Shown here: one piece after another, positions 1 through 7,063 of the stretch
How positions within the stretch are numbered: position 1 is the stretch's first letter
Layout of the letters: every line of letters begins with the position of its first letter
Assembly: GCA_027682925.1 (NCBI GenBank)
Contig: JAQCYU010000056.1
Span: forward strand, 1-7,063
Reading direction: 5' to 3'
Origin: Coriobacteriaceae bacterium AF45-21
Lineage (GTDB): Bacteria > Actinomycetota > Coriobacteriia > Coriobacteriales > Coriobacteriaceae
DNA length: 7,063 nt
Made by a program: the position numbers and the translations under genes
The notes under the pieces: generated by a model
The model's database searches: none
Told to the model about the DNA's origin: nothing
What the model saw: the letters and a program-made list of their open reading frames with translations, nothing else

Positions 1-1
1 C

Positions 2-517
2 AAAGCCTTTCGTCTTTGCCGCATAGATAGGGAGTCAACCTATGGGGCTTATGCGGGCCTGATGCATGGCGAGGATTTACTCCAGCTCCTTCCTATTGTC
101 GATGCTTCCAGCTCTCTTTTCTGTTTGGACGAGGCGCTTTATTTCTACCGGCCCAATGATGGAGCAAGCACTTCACGATTTAAGCCTAGCCAATTAACTG
201 ATGTGGCGCGTGTAAACAAACGTCTAATCGCATACGGGAGCAAATGGGGGGATGACTGTCTAGAAGCCGCTAAACGTGGTGAGGTTGATCAATACATATA
301 TCTCGAAAAAATCAATGAAGTGGCTAATCGGGACCCTCTGGATGGCTTTTCTGAAATAGCTTCCGCGATGCATCGTTTCGGTGTCTTCGAGCGTATTGTC
401 GGCACACCCCTACGGTTCGATAACTGGTTTCTTGTTCACTGTCTCCAGTGTGGCAATCATCGAATGGCAAGGGCTGTAGTTCTGACTGTTGAATTATTGA
501 AGGGATTTAGAAGTTGA
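2..517 (+). CDS. Glycosyltransferase family 2, C-terminal part (5' truncated by window edge)
   Basis: The reading frame is open from base 2 to the TGA at 515-517, giving at least 171 residues. The first in-window ATG (62) lies inside a conserved block, so the true start is upstream of the window. The segment GEDLLQLLPIVDASSSLFCL, followed by DEALYFYRPN, is the typical C-terminal half of a GT-A fold family 2 glycosyltransferase: an acidic ED motif, a small-residue helix, then a 'LYxYRxN' strand. Such enzymes transfer a sugar from a nucleotide-sugar donor to a lipid-linked acceptor at the cytoplasmic face of the membrane. The last ~100 residues have no motif I recognise and show no obvious membrane segments. 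The stop overlaps the TTG start of the next gene by 4 bases (514-517), suggesting translational coupling. Donor and acceptor sugars cannot be told from the sequence. Base composition is lower in GC than the right half of the window. Confidence 0.8.
   Translation, partial: KAFRLCRIDRESTYGAYAGLMHGEDLLQLLPIVDASSSLFCLDEALYFYRPNDGASTSRFKPSQLTDVARVNKRLIAYGSKWGDDCLEAAKRGEVDQYIYLEKINEVANRDPLDGFSEIASAMHRFGVFERIVGTPLRFDNWFLVHCLQCGNHRMARAVVLTVELLKGFRS
500..505 (+). promoter_or_regulatory. Ribosome binding site supporting a TTG start at 514
   Basis: AAGGGA sits 8 bases before TTG 514, inside the end of the upstream glycosyltransferase gene. It supports the unusual TTG start, which overlaps the preceding stop as TTGA. 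No ATG in this frame gives a protein containing the conserved N-terminal block. Confidence 0.5.
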
Positions 518-1676
518 GCAATTTAAGGGGACGTGCGCTTAGCGGCCTTGGAAAGATTTTGAGTTTAGCGAGTAGAACTCAGTTCAACAAAGTTGTCCTT
601 ATGTGCAACGTGGGTAGGGGTTACCTGGGTAATCCGAAATATATCGCCGAGGCGCTTCAACGACTATGCCCAAACGAATTTGATTTAGTTCTGCTCGTTA
701 ACGAAGAAGATCGCACCGCCCCTTCTTATATAAGGCAGGTTCGCAGGACAAGTTTTGCCGCGCAGCAAGAACTTGCTACTGCGCGGTTTTGGGTCGACAA
801 TGTGCGATCACCGCGTTACGTTCTTAAGCGCAGTGATCAAATTTATATTCATACATGGCATTGCTATATTTCTCCCAAGCGAGTTGAGCGCGATGTTAAA
901 GACCACCTTGAGCCTGAGTATGTGGACTATGCAAAAGCTGATGGTGCGTTGACTGACTTGATGTTCGCCGATAACGATCTTTATGAAAATGTATATCGCA
1001 CGGCGTTTTGGTACGACGGCCCTGTCGTCAGGTGCGGCGTCCCCAGAAACAGGCCATTGATTCTTGGGGATGAGGAGCAAGGCTGAAAGTGCGAAGGGCG
1101 CTGGGGGTAGATGATGATGCTTCTATTTGCCTATACGCGCCAACATTCAGAGCCGATTGGTCGGTTGATCAATACCGGTTCGATTTCGATGCTTTCATAA
1201 GAGCAATCTCGGAGAGATTTGGGAAAGATTACGTCTTTGCCTATCGGCTTCATCCAAACATTGCGAAGTTAACCAGGCCGGAGTTTTTAAACGGCTACCT
1301 CGATGCGACTGACTATCTGGATGCACAAGAGCTTTTGGCTGCGACCGACGTAATGGTTTCCGACTACTCTTCTATTCTTGAGGATTTTGCGCTTACCGGG
1401 CGGCCTGGCTTTGTATATGCCCCTGACTTTGATGCTTATTCGTGCGACAGAGGCTTCTATTATTCACTCGAAGATCGGCCTTTCTCTGTTGCTCGAACTA
1501 GCGATGAGCTTATCGCTAACGCTCGTGGGTTTGACGAAATGGACTATCGCAAGGCACTTGATCGGTTCTTCTCCTTAATTGGCTTTCAGGATGATGGCCA
1601 TGGTGACGAACAGGTTGCTCAAATGATTATTTCCTTATCAAAAAACGGATCGACGGTTGGGGACATTCTTGGCTGA
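514..1676 (+). pseudogene. CDP-glycerol:glycerophosphotransferase-like (TagF/TarB family), interrupted by a single frameshift
   Basis: Two adjacent frames, 514-1086 and 1083-1676, make one Glyphos_transf-family protein of about 387 residues if one base is restored near 1079-1083. That is the usual size of a single-domain member. The N-terminal part carries the GNPKYIAE block (about 39-46), ARFWVDN (90-96), a TWH motif (H116), and AFWYDG followed by GVPRN (164-179). The C-terminal part carries LYAPTFR, YRLHPN (His at about 247 of the joined protein), SDYSSILEDFALTGRP, and FDAYSCDRGFYY. Both His-containing motifs used by this family are present. Members transfer glycerol- or ribitol-phosphate from a CDP donor to a membrane-bound acceptor on the cytoplasmic face. 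The motif that is normally WHG reads WHC (C117). The second frame could begin at GTG 1089, with GAGGAG at 1072-1077 before it, but neither half alone would be a complete enzyme. The 3' end overlaps the wzx start. The break could be real inactivation or a sequencing error. Confidence 0.8.
1079..1086 (+). other. Frameshift site in the TagF-like gene (one base missing)
   Basis: The first frame reads GVPRNRPLILGDEEQ-G and stops at the TGA at 1084-1086. The frame starting at 1083 immediately continues LKVRRALGVDDD and then LYAPTFR, which is the normal family order. One extra A in the short A-run at 1079-1080 would read EEQRLKVRRALG without interruption. This points to a single-base deletion rather than two genes. 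Confidence 0.8.
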
Positions 1677-2922
1677 TAAAAAACTTGCGGGCAATACGCT
1701 CGCTCTGTATATATTGTTGGCGACCTCCTATTTATTTAGCTTTATAGCCTTGCCCTACCTTACGCGCGTTCTAGGTCCGGAAGTGTATGGCCGTATCGGA
1801 TTCGGGACGGCATTCTATTCTTATGCTTACCTAATTATTGACTTTGGGTTTATCCTCTCAGCAACTGCCGAGGTATCCCGTGCTGGACTTGACCGGGCGA
1901 AGATTTCCGTAGCATTGACTGCTGCGTCCTTGGCGAAAATCGTGCTTGCGCTTCTATGCGGTCTGGTGCTGGCGGTTTTATGCCTTACCGTTCCACAATT
2001 TGCTGAAGACCCTCTTCTCTATTTTTTTTATTTACTTTATGCCGCTGCAAGTGCGCTGTTGCCTGATTTTGCCTACCGCGGCTTAGAAGATATGAAAATG
2101 GTGACGGTTAGCACCGTTGTCGTAAAGAGCGTGTTCCTGGTAGGCGTTTTCGTGTTCGTCAAGGATTCGACGCAGTACATGCTCGTTCCTCTCCTTTATT
2201 TTTTAGGTTCTGCAATTGCGGACATCTTTCTACTATTCCATCTTCGCGGCAAATACGGAGTCTGTCTTTGTCACATCGGGGTCTCCGATGTGTGGAGAAG
2301 CATGAAGGATTCTGCGCAGTATTTTGTTTCACGAGTTGCCTCTACGTTCTATTCCTCCTTGAACACCATGGTTTTGGGAGTCGTCTCTCCTGGCTCCGCT
2401 GAGCTAGGGCGTTTTACGGCTTGCACCAATGCGGTAAATGCAGGAAAAGGGCTTTCATCGCCAATTGCGGATAGCATGTTTCCCTATATGATCAGAACTA
2501 AGAACTACCGTCTTCTGGTCAAAATCATCGTATTTGGCGAAGTCCTGCTCGTACCCGCATGCATTGTTGTAGCCGTCTTTGCGCCTGGGCTATGCGAGTG
2601 GTTCTTTGGTGAAGGGTACGCTGAATCCGGAGACTATCTGCGAATCCTTATCACGCTCATTCCGATTTCACTCGCCTCATATCTCCTAGGTTTCCCGGCC
2701 CTTACTCCTATGGGCAAGGCCGGAGTCTCAAACTCTTCTGTGGTCGCTGGAGCGGTAATTCAAGTTCTTTTCCTTGTCGTGCTCTGGATTTATGGACAAC
2801 TGAACGCGCTGAACATTTGCTATGCGACTGCTGTTACGGAAACCGTTGTGCTGTTAATTCGCGCCTTCTCGTTTATCGAGGGCTTGAGAGACATACGGAG
2901 GAAAAATTCCAATGAGCAATAG
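1669..2922 (+). CDS. wzx: Wzx-type polysaccharide flippase (MOP superfamily membrane protein)
   Basis: This is a highly hydrophobic protein of about 417 residues with roughly 11-12 predicted membrane segments. The N-terminal signature, NTLALYILLATSYLFSFI followed by LPYLTRVLGPEVYGRIGF, is typical of Wzx/RfbX oligosaccharide-lipid flippases. A basic tail (LRDIRRKNSNEQ) ends the protein on the cytoplasmic side. The family moves undecaprenyl-diphosphate-linked repeat units across the cytoplasmic membrane; the substrate cannot be predicted from sequence. I chose TTG 1669, which gives MADKKLAGNTLALY, because GGGGA lies about 5 bases upstream and because the protein then starts where homologues do. 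An earlier in-frame TTG at 1657 adds four residues and cannot be excluded. The start overlaps the TagF-like gene by 8 bases (20 for the earlier start), and the end overlaps the next gene by 11 bases, so the genes are probably co-transcribed. Its presence points to a Wzx-dependent export route. The GC content matches the lower-GC left block. Confidence 0.88.
   Translation: MADKKLAGNTLALYILLATSYLFSFIALPYLTRVLGPEVYGRIGFGTAFYSYAYLIIDFGFILSATAEVSRAGLDRAKISVALTAASLAKIVLALLCGLVLAVLCLTVPQFAEDPLLYFFYLLYAAASALLPDFAYRGLEDMKMVTVSTVVVKSVFLVGVFVFVKDSTQYMLVPLLYFLGSAIADIFLLFHLRGKYGVCLCHIGVSDVWRSMKDSAQYFVSRVASTFYSSLNTMVLGVVSPGSAELGRFTACTNAVNAGKGLSSPIADSMFPYMIRTKNYRLLVKIIVFGEVLLVPACIVVAVFAPGLCEWFFGEGYAESGDYLRILITLIPISLASYLLGFPALTPMGKAGVSNSSVVAGAVIQVLFLVVLWIYGQLNALNICYATAVTETVVLLIRAFSFIEGLRDIRRKNSNEQ
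2897..2901 (+). promoter_or_regulatory. Ribosome binding site for the LicC-LicA-like gene
   Basis: GGAGG lies inside the 3' end of wzx, 10 bases before ATG 2912. It supports this start, which overlaps wzx by 11 bases. Confidence 0.6.
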
Positions 2923-4483
2923 GGTTAAAACCGCGATTATCCTTGCCGCCGGTAAATCGTCCCAGTTCTTCCCGCCGCTTTACGACAAGCCCAAAGGGCT
3001 TTTCGAATACAAGGGCGAGGTGCTCATCGAGCGGCAGATCCGCCAGCTTCGCGAGGCGGGCGTCGAGGACATCGCCGTGGTTGTGGGCTACGAGAAGGAG
3101 CGCTTCTTCTACCTCGAGGACAGGTTCGGCGTCGACCTGGTGTTGAGCACCCGCTGGGCAGACGAGTCGAACCTCTCGAGCCTGGACCTCGTTCGCGACC
3201 GCCTGGACGGCTCCTTCCTGTGCTGCGCCGACCACTGGTACGCTGAGAACCCGTTCGTCGGCTTCGGCGGCGGGGACCGCTCCGTGCGCATGGTGCGCGA
3301 GCAGGGGGACGCCACGCGCGAGCTGGTTGCTGACGTCTGCGCCGGCGGGCGGCTGGCGAACCTCCGCTGCGGAGCCCCCTCGGGCACTTGCATGGTGGGC
3401 GCGGCCTATATCGCGCCCGAGTGGGCGGAGCGGTTCTTCGGGCTCTACGACCGAGAGCGCGGCTACATCGGCGTCAAGGGCCTCCTGTGGGAGCAGTTCT
3501 GGGGCCGGCATGCCGACGAGCTGCCGCTCTTCTCCTCCGCCGCCCCCGAGGGCATGCTCGAGTTCGACAGCATGGAGGAGCTCGGCGAGGACGGCGTGCT
3601 CGCGAACGTGAGCCCCGCCGCAATCGCCAACATCTGCAGCCTGCTCTCGTGCGAACCCGAAGAGATAACCCACATCAAGCCGCTGAACGCGGGCCTGACG
3701 AACGTCTCGTTCTCGTTCCACCTCAGGCACGAGAAGTACGTCTACAGGCACCCGGGCGTGAGCTCTTCCGCCCTGGTCGACCGCGACGCCGAGGTGGTTG
3801 CCGAGCGCACGGCGATGGAGCTGGGCATCGATCCCTCCGTCATCGACATCAGCCCCGAGGGCTGGAAGCTCTCGCGCTTCGTGCCCTCGTCGCGTTCCTT
3901 CGACTACGAGAACCCCGCGGACCTCGCGGCAGGCGTGGGGCAGATCCGCGCGTTCCACGAGAGCGGCGCCTCCTGCGCGCTCGCGGTCGACCTCCTCTCC
4001 GAGGGCGACCGCCTGCTCGAGCTCGCCTCCCCGAGGAAAGGTGAGGCCGTGGGGCGCCTCGCCGGCCTGAGGCGCCGCCTGGGCCGGGTTTGGCACCACG
4101 TGGAGCTCGACGAGTGGCCGAAGGTGCTCTGCCACAACGATACATACGCTGTTAACTGGATTGTCGGCGACGAGGGGCTGTGCATGATCGACTGGGAATA
4201 TGCGGGCATGAACGACCCGATGAACGATCTTGCGGCAATGGTGGTACGCGATGGGCTCTCGCACGATAAGGGCGACGAGATTTTGGAACTTTACTTTGGG
4301 CGCGGGCTGAGCCTTGAGGAAAAGCGTCATGCCTACGGCGTGTTCGCACTGAGCTCTTGGTATTGGATGTGCTGGTGTCTATTCAAGGACACGCTTGGCG
4401 AAGACGGTTTCTTCATGCTGCGGAGCTGGAGGACGCTCAACCACTTCCTGCCGCTGGCGCTCGAGATGTACGAGGGAAAGTAG
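2912..4483 (+). CDS. Fused LicC-like nucleotidyltransferase / LicA-like choline (amino-alcohol) kinase
   Basis: This 523-residue protein has two domains. Residues about 5-235 form a LicC-like nucleotidyltransferase: AIILAAG (8-14), YDKPKGL (24-30, with the family Lys at K28), VLIERQIRQLREAG and DIAVVVGY. A likely metal-binding Asp is D107 in CCADHWY. Residues about 240-523 form a choline-kinase/APH-type kinase: LNAGLTNVSFSF as nucleotide loop, YVYRHPG with its Arg/Lys region, the catalytic loop CHNDTYAVNW (H408, D410, N415), and IDWEYAG with the Mg-binding D427. By family knowledge, LicA phosphorylates choline and LicC makes CDP-choline for phosphocholine decoration of teichoic acids or glycans. 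Fused LicCA proteins are known, for example in Treponema. The exact alcohol (choline, ethanolamine or other) is not proven. The first loop reads AAGKSSQFFP, so the usual GxGxR arginine is replaced by Gln. Codon use changes sharply inside the gene (see findings). Stop-to-start spacing to the next gene is 3 bases. Confidence 0.85.
   Translation: MSNRVKTAIILAAGKSSQFFPPLYDKPKGLFEYKGEVLIERQIRQLREAGVEDIAVVVGYEKERFFYLEDRFGVDLVLSTRWADESNLSSLDLVRDRLDGSFLCCADHWYAENPFVGFGGGDRSVRMVREQGDATRELVADVCAGGRLANLRCGAPSGTCMVGAAYIAPEWAERFFGLYDRERGYIGVKGLLWEQFWGRHADELPLFSSAAPEGMLEFDSMEELGEDGVLANVSPAAIANICSLLSCEPEEITHIKPLNAGLTNVSFSFHLRHEKYVYRHPGVSSSALVDRDAEVVAERTAMELGIDPSVIDISPEGWKLSRFVPSSRSFDYENPADLAAGVGQIRAFHESGASCALAVDLLSEGDRLLELASPRKGEAVGRLAGLRRRLGRVWHHVELDEWPKVLCHNDTYAVNWIVGDEGLCMIDWEYAGMNDPMNDLAAMVVRDGLSHDKGDEILELYFGRGLSLEEKRHAYGVFALSSWYWMCWCLFKDTLGEDGFFMLRSWRTLNHFLPLALEMYEGK
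4472..4476 (+). promoter_or_regulatory. Ribosome binding site for the IspD-like gene
   Basis: GAGGG lies in the last codons of the LicC-LicA gene, 10 bases before ATG 4487. It supports that start and tight coupling of the two genes. Confidence 0.5.
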
Positions 4484-4486
4484 ACG

Positions 4487-5187
4487 ATGAACATAGCGAT
4501 GATACTAGCCGGCGGCCGCGGCACCCGGGTAGGCGCCGACGTGCCCAAGCAGTTCATAGAGGTCCTGGGGCGCCCCGTGCTGTCCTACACCATTGAGAGG
4601 TTCCAGAACCACCCCGAGGTCGACGCGATAGAGGTGGTCTGCCGCAAGGGCTACGAGGACGAGCTGCGCGCCATCTGCGACGCCGGCGGCTTCGACAAGG
4701 TACGCTGGGTGGCCGAGGGCGGCAGGGAGTTCCAGGACTCCGTCATCAGCGGCCTCAGGAACCTCGAGGGCGAGATCTCCGACGACGACCAGGTGCTCGT
4801 CCACTACGGCGCCAGCCCGTTCGTCTCCGACGAGGTGATCTCCGACGCGATACGCGTCTGCAGGCTGCACGGCAACGCCAGCCCCGCGCACAGCCAGGTG
4901 TACCTGGCCGCGACCCCGGGCGACGGCGAGGGAACGAGCGGGTTCGTGGACCGCGACGAGGTTATGTGCCTGAACTCCCCGCAGGCGCTGCGCTACGGAT
5001 ACGCCAAGTGGGTCTACGAGGAGGGCGCCCGCCGCGGCCTCTGGACAAGGTGGAGCCGCACACCACGAGCCTGATGTTCGCGATGGGGGAGCGTGTATGG
5101 TTCTCGAAGGGCTCGACCGCTAACATCAAGATCACGACGGCCGAAGATCTGAGGCTGTTCAAGGGATGGGTTCTGGCTGGGAAGTGA
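4487..5187 (+). pseudogene. IspD/TarI-family cytidylyltransferase with altered substrate motif, interrupted by a single frameshift
   Basis: Restoring one base near 5039-5041 gives a 233-residue protein, the normal length for IspD/TarI enzymes. The N-terminus MNIAMILAGGRGTRVGADVP, followed by KQF, holds the CTP-binding loop with R14 and K21. After the break comes LDKVEPHTTSLMF and then STANIKITTAEDL, whose K215 matches the conserved C-terminal lysine (K213 in E. coli IspD). The family joins CTP to methylerythritol-4-phosphate (IspD) or ribitol-5-phosphate (TarI). Here the motif that is normally HDAxRP reads HYGASP (106-111), so the Asp and Arg that help bind the alcohol phosphate are Tyr and Ser. 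A substrate other than MEP or ribitol-5-P is therefore plausible. The setting, between a LicC-LicA fusion and rhamnose genes, points to a surface-polymer role rather than isoprenoid synthesis. No reductase partner like TarJ follows. As the sequence stands, frame one ends at 5074 with an unrelated tail, so the product would lack the conserved C-terminus. Sequencing error is an alternative. Confidence 0.8.
5039..5041 (+). other. Frameshift site in the IspD-like gene (one base missing)
   Basis: The first frame runs through ALRYGYAKWVYEEGARRG, which is IspD/TarI-like, and then turns to a non-conserved tail ending at 5074. From 5041 the +2 frame reads LDKVEPHTTSLMFAMGERVW and on to NIKITT. Adding one base (for example making two Leu codons) joins them as RRGLLDKVEPHTTS. 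No alternative start upstream of the second frame would make a functional separate protein. Confidence 0.8.
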
Positions 5188-5275
5188 AGCTCTTAGGAGG
5201 AAGCTGTAAATTATTTAATTACCTTTAGTTTGACCACTTCGTAATAGGCTGGCTATTGAAAGGATGATAGGGGAT
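5188..5275 (+). other. AT-rich intergenic gap with no gene; possible recombination scar
   Basis: This is the only real gap between genes in the window. It holds an AGGAGG with no usable start after it, then an AT-rich stretch including AATTATTTAATT (5209-5220, 5-base arms around a 2-base centre). TTGACC at 5230-5235 resembles a -35 box, but the best -10 at a fair distance (TATTGA, 5254-5259) is poor, so a promoter for rmlA is only a weak possibility. I see no GC-rich hairpin followed by a T-run, so no intrinsic terminator. Confidence 0.5.
5195..5200 (+). promoter_or_regulatory. Orphan Shine-Dalgarno sequence without a following start codon
   Basis: A perfect AGGAGG lies 7 bases after the IspD-like stop. 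The next 15 bases contain no ATG, GTG or TTG, and later TTG codons in the gap run into stops within a few codons. It looks like the leftover translation signal of a gene that once followed the IspD-like gene. Confidence 0.55.

Positions 5276-7063
<1,788 letters not shown>

Noticed and set aside
1081..1089. Programmed ribosomal frameshifting or phase variation at the TagF-like break
   Set aside because: There is no slippery heptamer, long homopolymer, short tandem repeat or obvious downstream structure. A simple one-base loss explains it better.
1089..1676. Treating the C-terminal TagF-like half as an independent gene with GTG start
   Set aside because: A GAGGAG precedes it at a usable distance, but that sequence is explained by conserved Asp-Glu-Glu codons of the longer protein. 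The half lacks the N-terminal acceptor domain and WH motif.
3388..4044. 218-residue + strand frame inside the LicC-LicA gene
   Set aside because: Its translation is rich in Arg, Ala and Gly with no recognisable domain, and it overlaps a well-supported gene.
2873..4330. 485-residue open frame on the minus strand opposite the LicC-LicA gene
   Set aside because: It is a by-product of the GC-rich codons of the + strand gene. Its translation is low in complexity with no motifs, while the + frame has clear domain signatures.
5209..5220. Small AT-rich inverted repeat as terminator or operator
   Set aside because: Five-base A/T arms with a two-base centre would not form a stable hairpin, and AT-rich sequence gives such matches by chance.
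5230..5259. Promoter upstream of rmlA (TTGACC with TATTGA)
   Set aside because: The -35 box is fair, but the -10 box matches only its first three bases and would place the transcript start within a few bases of the rmlA start. Too weak to call.

Overview
The window is part of a cell-surface polysaccharide / teichoic-acid-like biosynthesis locus. All recognisable genes lie on the + strand and are packed head to tail. In order they are: the C-terminal end of a family 2 glycosyltransferase (cut by the left edge), a TagF/TarB-type polyol-phosphate transferase broken by one frameshift, a Wzx-type flippase, a fused LicC-LicA-like nucleotidyltransferase/kinase, an IspD/TarI-like cytidylyltransferase also broken by one frameshift, rmlA, and rmlB (cut by the right edge).

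Organism: much of the right side has very high GC and near-saturated G/C third positions (most of the LicC-LicA and IspD-like genes, and rmlB). This fits a high-GC Gram-positive, and my best guess is an actinobacterium of the Coriobacteriia type. The RmlB protein nonetheless resembles the Firmicutes/Streptococcus form, with the AESHNDNS variant. The left 2.9 kb is clearly lower in GC, and rmlA is intermediate. The locus is therefore a compositional mosaic, as expected of exchangeable surface-polymer clusters. The taxonomic call is inference.

How the genes may work together: RmlA and RmlB start dTDP-L-rhamnose synthesis from glucose-1-phosphate. The LicC-LicA fusion would phosphorylate an amino alcohol (choline or similar) and activate it as a CDP derivative. 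The IspD-like enzyme would make a CDP-alditol or a related CDP-activated building block. The TagF-like enzyme would transfer a polyol phosphate from such a CDP donor. The glycosyltransferase would build the repeat and Wzx would flip it. The likely product is a rhamnose-containing polymer decorated with, or linked by, phosphodiesters. No LicD-type phosphocholine transferase, polymerase, RmlC or RmlD lies in the window.

Most notable points: two single-base frameshifts in otherwise well-conserved genes; an IspD-like enzyme whose usual HDAxRP motif reads HYGASP; codon-composition breaks inside the LicC-LicA gene; and a strong ribosome binding site with no gene behind it in the only real intergenic gap (5188-5275), which looks like a scar of gene loss or replacement. 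I saw no RNA genes, CRISPR arrays, insertion sequences or convincing terminators.
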